A DNA stretch of 64,000 nt, taken from the NCBI GenBank assembly GCA_015039465.1, contig MU130707.1:240105-304104 (forward strand). Reading direction: 5' to 3'. The stretch's first letter is position 1, and every line of letters starts with the position of its first letter. This stretch comes from Phlegmacium glaucopus (Eukaryota; Basidiomycota; Agaricomycetes; Agaricales; Cortinariaceae). Under the pieces are notes generated by a model. That model made no database searches. It worked only from the letters and a program-made list of their open reading frames with translations, and was not told where the DNA came from. Positions 18,766 through 31,286 of this stretch are shown piece after piece. The position numbers and the translations under genes were made by a program.

Positions 18766-19999
18766 ATGAAGCTAACTACTGGAGACTTTGAATTCCTTGG
18801 ATTATGTCTCGAAGGCTTCCTCTATGGTAAGATATTTTTGCTACAGCTGCAACAGGCCCTGCTAAAGAAGCACAATAATTAACCTGTCTCAGGACTCTAT
18901 TCTGCCATATTCGGCATGTATTTACAAGACCGCTGGGCATCAAAACTTGAAAAAGGCACCAACAAGAGGGAAAAGATCCTTTTCTATGCTCTGTGTACCC
19001 TATATGTCCTATCTGTTGTCAACTTTGTTGCTGATATGACATATTTCATGTATTCAGTAAGCAAAAATTTTGTCGGTAACAATAACAATTTTTTCAGTTC
19101 CACAGTTCCACAGCAATCCAATTGGCTTACTACTCCCCATATCTTATATTCAAGGCACAGTATCTGGCTTCTGCGACTTCATAGCTCAGTACATCCTAGT
19201 GCGTATAAATATTATGTCTATCATCTATTTTATTGATGCAAATATTAAAGATCTACCGTTGCTGGATTGTGTGGGGTTGTAATATCCGTGTTGTGATACT
19301 TCCTTCAATCTCAGCATTCGCATTCTTAGGTCAGTCAACGTATCTTTTTCTTTGACTGCCTGACTTCAATTTATTTCCTCTAGCTATGTGGCTAGCAAAC
19401 GTCGGCTCACGGTACATTCTCTCAGACCTAGTAACTTTAGAAGCTGACTGGGGGTATTGGCTGGGTGTGGCAAGTCTTGCCGTGTCCATGATCGTGAATG
19501 CTCTGGTGACGGGTTTAATTGTATTCAAAATATTCAAAGTGTACCGTGAAGTCAAGTCCACTTCGGACAATCAAATTTTGGGCGGGAGCAAAATCCGGAC
19601 TGTCATATTCATATTAATTGAATCTGGCATGACGTTGTTTGCTATCCAATTGGCTCGGGCCGTTATTGACATAGTGCCTGCGGATGCTACTGATTATGCT
19701 TCTCATATCGTCAATCCGATCCACCAGATGCTCAATGTAATTGCAAGATCAGTCATTGCTACTTCTTATTTTACTAATCACATGGATCTGTCTAGGGTAT
19801 AACACCTACAATCATCCTGGTGCGAGCCTCAATGGGATTGTCGTTCCACGACAACGAATCCACGATAGAATCTACCGTCGGGACTCTGCGCTTTGCCGCT
19901 AACAATTCGAATTCAATACCGGAAATGGGAGATGTCGGTATCATGAAAGGAGACGATGATGTTTCATCAAGTGATGATATTAAGATGGTATATATCTGA
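18766..19999 (+). CDS. Agaric multi-pass (about 7-span) membrane protein, family copy B
   Basis: Six exons can be traced by comparison with the copy at 39342: exon 1 MKLTTGDFEF...CLEG, then LYSAIFGMYLQD, then a span, YRCWIVWGCNIRVVI, TGLIVFKIFKVYREVK, and the C-terminal ITPTIILVRASMGLSF. Hydrophobic segments alternate with short loops, suggesting about seven spans; the tail is acidic. All introns have GT-AG ends, the phases agree with copy C, and no stop is seen, so this copy appears intact. The family is common and multi-copy in agaric genomes but has no assigned function that I know of. Its upstream region is split by the nested transposons, which end only about 320 bp before the ATG. Confidence 0.75.
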
Positions 20000-20351
20000 T
20001 AACAGAGAGGCCAGATGCAGCGTGCACTAGATCTTGTGGATATGGCACATATGTATGACCTGTGGTTGTTGTCGAAAACATCCATCCATTAACCGTAATG
20101 CTTGGCACTTAATTTCACCTTACACTGTAGTCTATTTCTTATTTCTACCTCTTGATTATCCATCAGGACAGCCGTGAGTGCATAAAGGCGAACTAGGCGT
20201 AACGGCAGACGCTGTATCCTGGTTTTGGCACAGGTGGTATAAGTACAGCTACAAACCTCCCCTGGTACACACAGGTACAAACAAGGCGACCCACGCGAAA
20301 AGTTTGATGCGCGTCCCGGACCGAACAAAGTTATCTCTCCCACCGTCTTCC

Positions 20352-22163
20352 ATGTCGAGCACCCGTTCCCTCCTCGACCTACCGAATGAGTTAATAATCG
20401 ACATATTGTCTGATGCAAATATCTCAATAACGGACATCTACACCGTTTCATGTCTCTCAAAGCGACTCAATAGCCTTGCTCTTCCCATATACCTTGCTGC
20501 CCATGGTATTCCAGAGCCGGAGCGAGAAATGTCACTTTATGTCCTCGACTGGGATCTATATAACATCAAATTCCCCCCTGATCTCAATCCATTCACCTTT
20601 TTTCGTCCGGATGCACTTTCTGGTCTCAATATCTCGACCAACATATCTCATGTGAGGCACTTCAAGTGCTTCTTCCAGGAGCCGACTACAAAGGAGTGGC
20701 GAAACTCTTTTCAACAGGCCTATAACCTCTCCCTAGCTGTGAAGCGAACTGCAAGATTCGTTCACCGATTAGAATCTGTGGGTGTAGCAGAAATATATCT
20801 CATATGGGATCCGTATTATGTGCGAGCCGACAAAACCATCACCCACGTGCCTATTCCAGAACTTAACGAATGGACGGAATCATTCTGTAGATTTCTGAAT
20901 CTCCTCCTCGAGCGTCGTTGTACGTCATTGACAGTACAATACAACGCTTCTATCGAACCTGCTTTCCGCTTTCGTTCGTCAAATCCAATCACAAAGACTT
21001 TCTCAAATGTCTTCCAGAAGCGGCGCGATAAACAAACTCGCACTCTCCACTGGGACCTCGAAAGGCCAATGCATGAAGGAAAAGTCGATCCTTCAAGCAT
21101 TGCAACTGCCTCCCTGTCTCATCTTGCCCAAGAATCCAACTCTATTATGACCTTATCCCTCCATTCAAACGCCCTCCTCCTCCCTCCTTTCGTAAATTGG
21201 ACCCTTTCCTTGCTCTATAGCCAGTCCAGCTTGACTTGCATCACATTTGCTCATCTCACATTCTCAAAGGAAACCTGGACAACCCTTCTTCCTCTCATCG
21301 CTGACGCTGTTTCCGACCGGCTGACAAAGCTTTCATTCTTCTTGAAATGTACGAATCTAACGGCTGAAGATCTTATACGGTTTCTAGCCCGCCTACCTCA
21401 TTTAACGCACCTTTCAGTCGATCGGACATTCTGTTCAAGGTTTCAAGGATCCGGGACGAGGGGAAAATTACATCTCTCTAACCTAACACCACCTCATCTT
21501 TCCCAGTTACAGGTTTTAAAAGGACCTACCGAGTTGGTATTTCTATTACTCCATGCGCAGCCCCTCTCTTCTCCCTCCAGAAAGAACGAGGCCCCCACCG
21601 GCTTTCCAAATCTCAGGTCCCTTATCGTATACCCATGCACTCAACTCCAACACCCGACAAACTACTCCGAATCAACCTCCATCATAAGTTCTCTTATCAA
21701 CCAGATTAAAAATCAATCACGCAGCCATGAAGTGGAATATGCTCTCGATCTTCAGACGGAGTTCATGATCACCAGTCTCGAAAGCATAACCCAATATCTT
21801 CAATCTCAAACATCGGAACAGAAAGTTTATCATAGTGTTTGGGATGAGATCAATGGGGTGGAGGTAGAGGAATTGGCATATCGGCAGTACGGCTCTCGAA
21901 TTGTTTTCCGTGACATCACGAGGGTGGTTCTGTATAGACTCAGCCTTCATCAAAGTCCGACGTCTTTGTGTCTGTGGCTCAGTCTTCTTTTCCCGCATTT
22001 GACAACTCTTGTTTTTACATGTCGAATCAATGCTCAACCGGAGCAAGTTTCGTTGTTGGACGCGAATGTGGTGGAGCAGTTGATAAACGAGCTAGCTACT
22101 GCTTGTCCTACCGTACATACTCTTGTCGTTGCGAACAAGACATACAAGCTAGGCGGAAATTGA
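20352..22163 (+). CDS. F-box protein
   Basis: Single-exon ORF of 603 residues from the ATG at 20352. An upstream in-frame start at 20178 is possible, but it adds 58 residues without F-box character. The F-box is at residues 5-45 (LLDLPNELIIDILSDANI...CLSKRLNSLAL). The remainder is a leucine-rich, weakly repetitive region like the LRR-type substrate-binding part of many agaric F-box proteins. The predicted role is substrate receptor of an SCF ubiquitin ligase; the target is unknown. Such genes are numerous and fast-evolving in Agaricomycetes. Confidence 0.85.
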   Translation: MSSTRSLLDLPNELIIDILSDANISITDIYTVSCLSKRLNSLALPIYLAAHGIPEPEREMSLYVLDWDLYNIKFPPDLNPFTFFRPDALSGLNISTNISHVRHFKCFFQEPTTKEWRNSFQQAYNLSLAVKRTARFVHRLESVGVAEIYLIWDPYYVRADKTITHVPIPELNEWTESFCRFLNLLLERRCTSLTVQYNASIEPAFRFRSSNPITKTFSNVFQKRRDKQTRTLHWDLERPMHEGKVDPSSIATASLSHLAQESNSIMTLSLHSNALLLPPFVNWTLSLLYSQSSLTCITFAHLTFSKETWTTLLPLIADAVSDRLTKLSFFLKCTNLTAEDLIRFLARLPHLTHLSVDRTFCSRFQGSGTRGKLHLSNLTPPHLSQLQVLKGPTELVFLLLHAQPLSSPSRKNEAPTGFPNLRSLIVYPCTQLQHPTNYSESTSIISSLINQIKNQSRSHEVEYALDLQTEFMITSLESITQYLQSQTSEQKVYHSVWDEINGVEVEELAYRQYGSRIVFRDITRVVLYRLSLHQSPTSLCLWLSLLFPHLTTLVFTCRINAQPEQVSLLDANVVEQLINELATACPTVHTLVVANKTYKLGGN

Positions 22164-22731
22164 ATAGATCGATTATGAATTGGATAAATGTCGCCTCTGA
22201 GACAAGCGAAGACTTCAAAATTAGCCTATATATGTCCATGGTTCAAGTTAGGCGTGGCCTCTGGACTTGAAATGGTGAGGCCAGTCGGTCGTTGAGTGTA
22301 TTAAGGCAGGTTTCTTCTGGGTAGATTCATCATGCGGTGACTTACCTCCTGAAATCTTTTTCAGGACAGTCCAAAAATTTCGTTGCCCCACTGGACCTGG
22401 CATATAAGCACCACATATAGCGCGATCGTCAAGGCGGTCTGTTACTCTGGCGCCCCATAAATCACGATTGGAGGGTATAGTTTCGAGGGGGAAAAAGTAG
22501 TTACAAGGAATCGATCTGCCGTTCTTCCCCTGTCGTCGTTTAGCGGATCACTGGCAGGTACATAGTTGCCCTTAAGTGCAATGTTGTTGGTGCGAGTAAT
22601 AATCATTGATGGTACAATTGTGTCGTTAACATAAAGTGCTTATCGAATGACATGAACGATTATACTTCTATTTGGATTCAAATGATCAGTGGATCAACTG
22701 TGGCCAGGACTCGGGAGGAATGGCCACTCAC
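22164..22731. other. Intergenic between convergent F-box and ankyrin genes
   Basis: No open frame with recognisable content; it presumably holds the 3' ends of both flanking transcripts. No repeat shared with the rest of the window was noticed. Confidence 0.5.
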
Positions 22732-23350
22732 CTACGACTGTGCCGCAGCTACGCTCAGCGGAGTCGGAACACCTTTAAAATCGTCTTCTCGAGCACCCAA
22801 AACTGCCATCAAGTCATTGCGTCTAAACATATAAGCGGCTTGTATAGCATTCGGTGTTCCTAAACGGGGGTCAGCTCCTTTGCCCATCAAGGCATGCACG
22901 ATGTCGTTATGAGCTTTGAAAACAGCGCCTGCAACAATCGATTGTCCCATATCATTGATCCTGTTGGGATCGCCCCCTCTGTCAAGGAGACCTTTGGTAA
23001 GCTCCGTGTGACCAGCATATGCAGCAAGCATCAGAAGTGTATTTCCTAACAAAAGGATGGATCAGGTTGCTCTTCGTGGTCATAGGGACTGGGTTAGAAC
23101 CTTTGTCGTTCGTGAGATTCGCAGGCAGCCCAGAATCTACAGCACTCAACAGAAGAGTGCTATCTCCCGTTCGTGCAGCTTCAAACATGCGATGGGCGAA
23201 TTCTATCGTCTCCGATGGGAGCTGTGATACATCGTGTTTTATTTCTTGTGCGTCGTCAGCCTGAAAATGATGAGTATAGTTTGAAAAGAATATCTTCAGT
23301 ATTTCACAGACCATCTGAAGTCCAAATGTTTCTACATGGATATCTGTCAA
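22732..23350 (-). CDS. Small ankyrin-repeat protein
   Basis: Minus-strand gene. The main exon (about 23265-23090) encodes SETIEFAHRMFEAARTGD, then DSGLPANLTNDK. An intron of about 55 bp (GT-AG) leads to GNTLLMLAAYAGH, GDPNRINDMGQSIVAGAV, GADPRLGTPNAIQAA and a stop at 22732-22734. These are three to four ankyrin units (NTLLMLAAYAGHTELTKGLLDRG is the clearest). The protein is about 180-200 residues and resembles stand-alone fungal ankyrin proteins. The start is uncertain: an ATG at 23350 and one a few bases upstream (ATGGCTTTTGAC) both lie before a likely intron ending CATTTTCAG. The role is probably protein-protein interaction; partner unknown. Confidence 0.75.
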
Positions 23351-23690
23351 AAGCCATCACTTGATACGTCTTCAAAATCCCGCTGACAAATCAAGGAGAC
23401 GTGACCTTGCGCTTGAGTTCTGCTCTGTACATGCTTATGCACATAAATATATGCGCATATAACTACTGATTCCCATAATGTGTCCTGTTCCCAGGATACC
23501 TAATTTAAGAGTACAGTTTGTAGTACAGTGGTCGTAAACGTGGTCGTAAACCTCTGAGTCAATGATTATGTAATCGTCCGTGATGAAACTTGTTGCAGTG
23601 CCGGGTAGTACTACTCACTTTAAACGCCCACTCTTTGTTCTATTCAATCTCACTCCATCTATCTTATATCGCGAGCTAATCTCCACATAA

Positions 23691-26600
23691 ATGGTTTACG
23701 GGAAGGAAAATGGCCATCGTACTGTCGATTACTCAGATTCTGAGTCTCAAACATTAGGCAAACCCGCGCTGAAACGCCAGAAGGTTGAGAAGATCGGTAC
23801 GCATTATCAACAACAATCTCGTAACAAGCTCATTACTTTTCCAAAAAAAAGATGATGCCGACATGGACAGGGTGCCGTACAACCCACAGAAAAACACTCA
23901 CTTGAAAGGACGAAAACGCTTTTCTGCAGATTTTGCTGACAGTCAAGAGGCATGCGCCAGCGGTCTTGTTTTGCATGGCTTAAAACTGAAAAGTTCGTCG
24001 TCGACCCGTCCAAGATTCCAAGTGATACTGAGACATAACTAGAGATACGCCGTGGTGAGGATGATGGGTCCTTTGAGGTCGTGATTGAGAACTGTCTGGG
24101 CAAACATATCCTTTCTGCCACGCTACTCGTTTCTGGTCAGTGGTCTACTATCGACTTTTAATTTTTTTATTAACACCAGAGTTCGTTCATAGACACCTCT
24201 GAATATCCTGGAAACCACTCTTTGTTTTGTTACTCTGCCGACGCCGACATACCTGCTAAGATACAAAGAATCGTCGACGAAGCAGCTGAAGAATCCCCTC
24301 GGACAATAGGAGATACTATAGGCGAACTGATGGCCTCCTTGTCTAGAGCCATAGGCTCCGCACCCATACAGTACCAAACAATCAGCGATGATGACGACGC
24401 TCACTCCAGCACAGCTGACTACGATGACTATGATGATTATGATGATATTGGGAATGCACCCGTGGAGCCGAATTCCATCATGGCCAAGTTACAAGAGTAA
24501 ATTCCTCAAACCGCTCATATAATTCAATCTGATTTTTTCTTTTTTTTATAGAGATTTTGTTGATATTGTAGCAACGGATTACAGGCCTGGATTTATCCGT
24601 CTTGGGGGCAATGATTTCCTCGTTTCTGTCTCACTACCGGTCATTACCCTTTCGAATTCGATTCCTCCGCATGCATTGATGGCTTGGGATCGTCGCTTGC
24701 TATCGTGCTCACAACATCTCACCCTTCTCATTTCCGGTTTTCATGGTTTATATCCCGTTCTGGAGAATGATATATCTTACAATAGTTCCGCACAAAGACT
24801 GGGTGTATCCCTGGGTTTTAAAGTCGGTCTGAGCCAGAAATACAAACCGGGAAGTGAACAGGCTCAGGAGATTGTTCGCAAGCATGGCCTGATTATTCAA
24901 GATGCAGAAGATGAACTTCGTATACAAGCAGAATGGGCTGCTCAGCAGCAACGGAATGAATGGCTCGATGATCTGAACGAAGATGAGCCTATGCCTGCGG
25001 AAGCTGCTCCCGAAGAAGAGGAAATCGTTGACGAAGGTCGTTTCGACTCGTTTAGCTTAAGCTGTTCTCTAGAGTCGTTAATGGATCAATCTTTCCTGAA
25101 GATCGTCCAACTTCGAAGAAAGTTTGACCTTGGCTGGGCTGGCGCTGAGCTTTTGCACTCAGAAATCGAAAGATCCCAACAGCTAGACCAAGAGGTTCTG
25201 AAGATGAACCATGATGTGAGCGTTCACTCACTAGAAGTCCCCGTGGTGAATTGATGTGCTTGCCGTCCTAGGAAATCCTTCAAGCTGATAGCGATGAAAG
25301 GAAAATTGGAGCCACAGTCCTTCCACATGACCCACTCCTTGGACTTAGAGCAGAGGATCCTTTCAATCTGCCTTTGACCGCTTTTTGTTATCTAGTCCGA
25401 CGTATTTCCGTGCGTTCTCTGTGGTTTTAAACAATACTTGGCGCTCACCAAATCACCTAGCTCTGCCCGCGGTATTGCCTCGTTTGTCATAACAAGCTCG
25501 GTTTCGACTATGGGGCTCTAAAGCCTTACGTTTGTGACTCTAAGCTCTGTTCTTATCAATATTATTCCTTGAATCGAGGACCATCGCTAGAGGTTATACT
25601 CTTTGATTTTCTTTATTCACACTGTTCTTTACCTTTGTTTTAGTACGAAATCATCCACAATCCTCTAACAGTCGATCTTCTCGTTTCGCTTGCTTATGCA
25701 TCAGCCTCCGACGGGGCGATGGATGAACCTCTTCCTGTGGGGTTGGGGCTTCGTGTTCCGCCTCCAAGCAGCTCAGGCACCAGCGGCTTGCAACAGCCAC
25801 CGCCTTACTATGTCGACAATACGATTGCAGTTTCTGCCCCTTCAGTGCCGAAAACATTTACCATATCTGCAGATGGATTATGCGAATTCGATGAGCTAGA
25901 CCTCATGCAGGTGCGTATATACAGTCTGCTGGTCCAGGACTGCTCTGATCCATCCATTAGATGAGGCTCTGCATTGTCAAACTCATTTCTACTTTACCTT
26001 CGGCATGTTTTAGTGTTTAATAATGCTTTTCAGGGTTGTTTACGCCTGGTTTTCAGATCGAGGAGATGAAGAAACATTTAGAAAGAAAAGTGAAAGCCGG
26101 CAAATCGAAGCCAAAACTCAAAGAAATAGATCCGAACGTTCTACCTGCCGCTTGGTCTATTCTACGTTGGTATGTCCTTCTTTTCCACCTTTTTATATTC
26201 GGATTCGGTAACAGACCCCTAAGGTGTGTCGCCTCGTGTACGGCGCACATTGAGGCCATCTCTTCGGGAGAGGAACTCATCAAAAACTTGGGTAGGATCT
26301 GACAATATTTTATCGACATAGTCGCTCATGTAAGTCAGATCCGAGTTGGAGACAATTCAGACTTACCGTTGGTGCACCTGACGCGGAGGCCAAGTTCAAG
26401 ACAGCCATTAATGAGGCCGTACAAAGCAACGCCAATGCTAAAGTTTACCCAGTTATTTACGTAAGCATTGACACCAAGCCAACTCTGATCGCTGTTTGAG
26501 ATGCTGATTTGTACCAATTACAGGCCTTTCATGGATCTCCGCTCAGGAACTGGCATTCGGTAAAGTCAATAACGTTTTCATACATCACATCACCCCTCAT

Positions 26601-28314
26601 AGGAATTTGAGTAGATCATACGACACGGTCTCTGGTATAAGACTATAGCTCATGGCAGAGCTTTTGGTGATGGTAAGGCGATTCGTTTTTTCATGGATCC
26701 TTCCGATGCATGCTGATCGTCCATAGGTGTCTATCTCGCGAAGGATGCAAGTACCTCCATGGGCTACTATGCTACAGCCAGGGCATCCTGGCAAAAGAGT
26801 CTGACTGGGCCTGTGAATTGTATGGCACTGACGGAGGTGGTGAATCTACCCTCCCAGTTCGTTAGCTCCAATCCTCACTATGTAATCAAAGATACACATT
26901 GGATCATGTGGTGAGCTTACACTTGATTTTAACTCGTCCATGTTCCACTTTCTGATATGACCGTGAAAGTCGATATCTTCTTGTGAAAGGCGCCGCTGAT
27001 GGAACTGAGCTCTCCACAAGCATAGCATCAAAGTCAAAAGCGAGCAAGGCCAGTCAAATTCCTTTCGTGAAGCTTGATCCGAAGCATCAAACCTCCGTGG
27101 GTCTAAAGGTGATTGAGATTCCGGATCCTGCTTTCCAGGTTGAGAGCCTCTTGGCTGCCCGGAAAGCGGACTACGTCCATGAGGAGCCGGATGAAGAAGA
27201 TTTGGCTATATTCCAATTGGATTCTTCAAAACCGTCGAGGCCTTCTCAACATGAAGAATATGGTTACGACGACGACGATGATTACGCCGTGCCTGCGGCA
27301 TCTTCCTCGTCGATAAAAACGGGCCCAGTTCAAAGGCCTGCAGATGATTGGAAGCACAACGCGGAATGGGTAATTTCTATTCTCGGAAACTTGATGCCGC
27401 CTCCAATCCAATCGACTCCTTCGGCTAGTATGGCGATACAAAGGGAGCTCAAGTCTATGCTCAAAGAACAAGAGTTGGCGCCAAATTTGAGGGACCTTGG
27501 ATGGTACATGCCTCCGGACCTCATTGGCGACAATCTTTATCAGTGGTTCGTGGAAATGCATTCCTTGGATCCTTCACTCCCGATCGCAAAAGATATGAAA
27601 GCCAGGTAACAAAACGTGCTTCCGAATTCAATCTACTTTTGAACTAATAAAACTTTCTGCTTTGCCTTGATTCCAGAAAACTCAACTCTATGATTTTGGA
27701 AATCAGGTTTCCACCTACGTTCCCGAACTCTCCGCCATTCTTTAGAATTATCAGCCCGCGATTTTTACCCTTCATTCAGGGAGGAGGCGGGCATGTTACG
27801 GGAGGTGATTTCAGTCCCTAATCAATTGCAAATGAATTACATTGATATTAATCTTGAAAGGCGGTTCCATCTGTATGGATCTTTTGACAAGCGACGGTCA
27901 GTTTACTTCTTGAGAACCATAATCTCCTTTTTTTTAAAAATTGATATCATTAGGTTGGCTGCCTAGTTATAGGTGAGCAGGGTATTGTTTCGCTTTGATG
28001 GTTGTTTAATGCTTAACACTCCCTAGTATCTCTGCTGTCTTGATGCAAATACGACTTGCAATCTCAAATCTCGAGCCAAGGCCGGCTCGGCTTGCGAGCG
28101 ATTGGAATAGGTCAGCGTCTGCCGACTTAATCACACGATCTTCTGACCTGTTCCTAGACCTTATGGCATTGATGAATCTTTAGTAGGCTATAAGAGGGCA
28201 GCAGCTACTCATGGATGGACCGTGCGCACATCTTTTATCTTCCAAGCTTATGAATATTACTAACTTTTCCACGTTCCCCAGTTGCCTCCGGGCCTGGACC
28301 GTCTCGTGCGCTGA
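23691..28314 (+). CDS. PARP-type ADP-ribosyltransferase fused to UBE2Q-like E2
   Basis: Long gene with roughly 15 introns. Verified first exons: 23691-23796, 23852-23992, 24043-24135, 24193-24496, then one starting at 24552; phases agree. The N-terminal part has a GRKRFSADF motif and a Glu/Asp-rich linker. The middle carries a Cys cluster, CLVCHNKLGF...VCDSKLC, followed by NPLTVDLLVSLAY, as in PARP6/8-type proteins. The PARP catalytic core is at about 26500-26930 (FHGSPLRNWHSI, then GDGVYLAKDAS). The His and Tyr of the H-Y triad are present; the third position is not Glu as far as can be read, so mono-ADP-ribosylation is inferred. The C-terminus is an E2 fold with the active-site Cys in GGSICMDLLTSDGW and the downstream YSISAVLMQIR, close to UBE2Q. 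The stop is TGA at 28312-28314. PARP-UBC fusions are known in fungi. Confidence 0.85.
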
Positions 28315-28863
28315 TGCCGGAAAGATCATCGATATATGTAAAATTAAAAAATGTACGGCTTATAAAAACGCAATCTTAGAATTTTACTGGTATTTAACAG
28401 TGGACATGATTCATCACTGACTGTTCTCTCTCGCTGAGTTGAATTTCTCGCCATTGGCCAACAGATCGCCAGAAAGTCCTCTCTGCTGTCCTTGCGCGAA
28501 TTGCCGCAAATTTGGCATGACAAGCCGAATGTTTGTTCGTGCGAAGTCAAAACGTCCGAGGAAGGAAGGCACTGAAAATATGACAATTCCAAAATAGCAG
28601 CAGCTCCGAATGGTGAACAAGCTATCTTTGGTTTTATGCGGAAGGGTGGCAACTGATTGAATGGCCTTGACTGGGCAGTACGTCCCTTATCCAGAACTGC
28701 AACTCAGCGGTATAAACATTTATCACACGATTGTAGTCGTCTGAATGTCTTGCCAAGGAGACCAAAAGTTATTGCTACTTTAGGGCTTCCACGTGTTCAA
28801 GGCATTCATTTACTTTAAGTACCGAGACCATTGGCGAGGCCGCTCTTGACTTGATTGTCATTC
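28315..28863. other. Intergenic, promoter side of PLC-like gene
   Basis: No recognisable coding content on either strand; short minus-strand frames at 28344-28652 lack motifs. Confidence 0.45.
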
Positions 28864-30580
28864 ATGAACCCTCTCTATAGGCTCTTGGCTTTCCTTCTTT
28901 TTTTGAGCTCGATCCTCTGTTCATCGACGCCATTCCGAAGGTATGTCGATCCTATCCTATATAACAATACAACTTCCCAAAACTTATGCGAGCATCCATC
29001 CAACAGAGCAACTGTATGCAATGGTCATTCCGAGCTTTGTAATAGACGTTATTCCAACGTAACTTTCATCGGTGCACATAATTCCTACGGCTTCAGCGAG
29101 AATCCCCTTGAGCGTAAGTAAAAGAATTTTGCCTTCCTATAATATCACTGTTTAGCTTAAAATGCCAAAAACCGCAAAAGTCGCCCGCGATCAGGAAGTT
29201 AATATACCTACTCAACTTAGACTTGGAGTCCGTCTCCTCCAAGCTCAATCACATGTGTACGACTCAAATATACCATTCTATCCGAGTTTTTCTGGTTACT
29301 AACTTTTTTTTTCTTTTGGACCAGCAATCAACTAGATGGCCTATTGCACTTTTGCCACACAAGTAAAAGCGTGCTTTGAACCATCAGTGATTTCCGTTAA
29401 CTTACACGACTTATTTATATAGGTTGTGTATGAGCTTTATTAGCATCTCGCGCATATCAGATTCCGGATCTGACTATCGTTTCCAGCTGTTATTCGATGG
29501 CGGAACGGTTCTTGATTATCTGAAGATTGTCAAAAGATTTCTGGACGGAAACCCTAATGAAGTGTTGACTCTTCTTTTCACCAATCCGGAGGGACAGTCT
29601 GTCAGTGATGTTTGGAAGCCAATATTTGACTCTGCAGGTATGTAGACCATTTCCTTTGAATCGTCTGCGTGCCCTGAGAAAAAAGAAAAAAAATGACTCC
29701 TCAGGAATTACCCCGTTCGTTTATGTACCACCCTCCGTCCCCATCAATCAATCTGATTGGCCAACCTTGGGAGAAATGATTGATAGCGGCAAACGTGTAG
29801 TGGTATTTCTTGATGCTGGTGCGAATACTGCAGCCGTTGACTTCATATTACCCGAATTCGCAATGGTATGTAAAAAAACAATTTTTATCAAAGCTCTCCC
29901 CTTCGAAACCCTCAATAACAAAAACAACTGAAAAGAAGAATTGTGCCAGATTTGGGAGACTCCGTTTAGTGTTACCGATCCTACGTTCCCGTGTAGGGTG
30001 GATCGAATTCACGGTCCTCTTCCTACAGAAGATCATACATATATAATCAATCACTCCCTCAATAAGGATGTTATCCCAATCGGGTCTGGATCCGGAATTC
30101 TTGTCAGTGACCCCATAGATGCACCTACCACCAACGGCGCAGACTCGTAAGTATTTAACGCCCATATAAAACGAAAAGAATTCAAGACAACTCCTAATTG
30201 TTCCCTCTTTTCTTAGCATTCTAGCTCATGTGAACGGTTGTCTGCCTCTAGGCGCCAACCGTAATCCCCAATTCATTCTTCTCGACTATGTAGATCTTGG
30301 GGAAGGTTTCAACGTTGCTAATCGATTGAACGGTCTTTCCACGTGAGTAGTCCTCAGTTTCTCACCCTTCAAGTTCTTTTTTCCTATTACCATTTACTTA
30401 TTGATTTTTTATCCAATTATGAATAGTGGTACAACGACCAATAACCCTTATGCCACGACCCCTGCTAATCCTTCTCATCCCTCAAAAACTAGCGGAGTGA
30501 AGGCTTCGATGGAGACGTGTAAATCCTCCCTTCTGATCTTGGCTTTCACGACGATTCTATACTTATATTCCTTTTGGTAA
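28864..30580 (+). CDS. PLC-like phosphodiesterase, secreted and probably GPI-anchored
   Basis: About eight exons with introns near 50 bp. Signal peptide: MNPLYRLLAFLLFLSSILCS. The PI-PLC X-type fold follows: FIGAHNSYGF (catalytic His region), TQLRLGVRLLQAQ, LFDGGTVLDYL, NEVLTLLFTNPE, DWPTLGEMI, FLDAGAN, and FPCRVDRIHGP with a late INHSLN. The C-terminus is a Ser/Thr/Pro linker plus a hydrophobic tail (LLILAFTTILYLYSFW) ending at TAA 30578-30580, as expected of a GPI signal. The start is the ATG at 28864, directly before the signal peptide. These fungal proteins sit at the cell surface; the substrate is uncertain. A paralogue is at 34037. No defect seen. Confidence 0.85.
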
Positions 30581-31286
30581 TTTAGTGTTGGTCCATGTTC
30601 ATGTAAAACCATACTATAGCTATACATATTTCACATGCATTAATAATCCAGTAATGGTTACAATTTTTTGAAAGATTGGTATGAATGAAAATAAACGATA
30701 GGCGTATTGAACTAGGATATAGTATATCGGATTAAGCTATGAAGGTCGCAGAAACCGATTATTGTGTATTTTCAATTAAAAAATATGTGGGTGAGGTCGA
30801 TTGTCGGATTGCGGTGGGACTGTACAACTGACAAGTGTAAATGTAAAGGGGGTTGTTTACTGACAGGATTCTAAGTCACACTTAGAGAATATGAAATACG
30901 TATAAGTAATAATAATTATGAACAAGTGTTACTTACATCAACATTGTAAATACATAGCGAATAAGTACTACAATTCACTTCTAAATCGAACAGTAAGCTT
31001 CTTCATCGTACTCGGTAACAGGATACCATTACATAAAATCAAAAAAGAGCTCCAACGCCTAGCCGTGATATTTATAGATAGAAGTCGTACATATACCAGG
31101 TCCTACATAGGGGGTTTCGGATCGACAATAGTTATCTTCTCCGTTCACGTCAGGTAAACGGGGGAGGGGGGCAAAAAACAACTTGGATGTGTGAATATAT
31201 GGTATATAGATTATCAGGGAATCAAAAAACGGCGTCAAAAAAAAGAAAAGCATAGAAAAACGAGGGAGAGAGAAACAGAGAAGAAA
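30581..31286. other. AT-rich intergenic between convergent genes
   Basis: AT-rich 3' flanks of the PLC-like gene and the TMEM184-type gene. No motif or repeat is evident apart from A-rich runs. Confidence 0.5.

Noticed and set aside
20178..20351. N-terminal extension of the F-box protein
   Set aside because: It lies in a region resembling promoter DNA, and the F-box begins a few residues after the ATG at 20352, as is usual in agaric F-box proteins.
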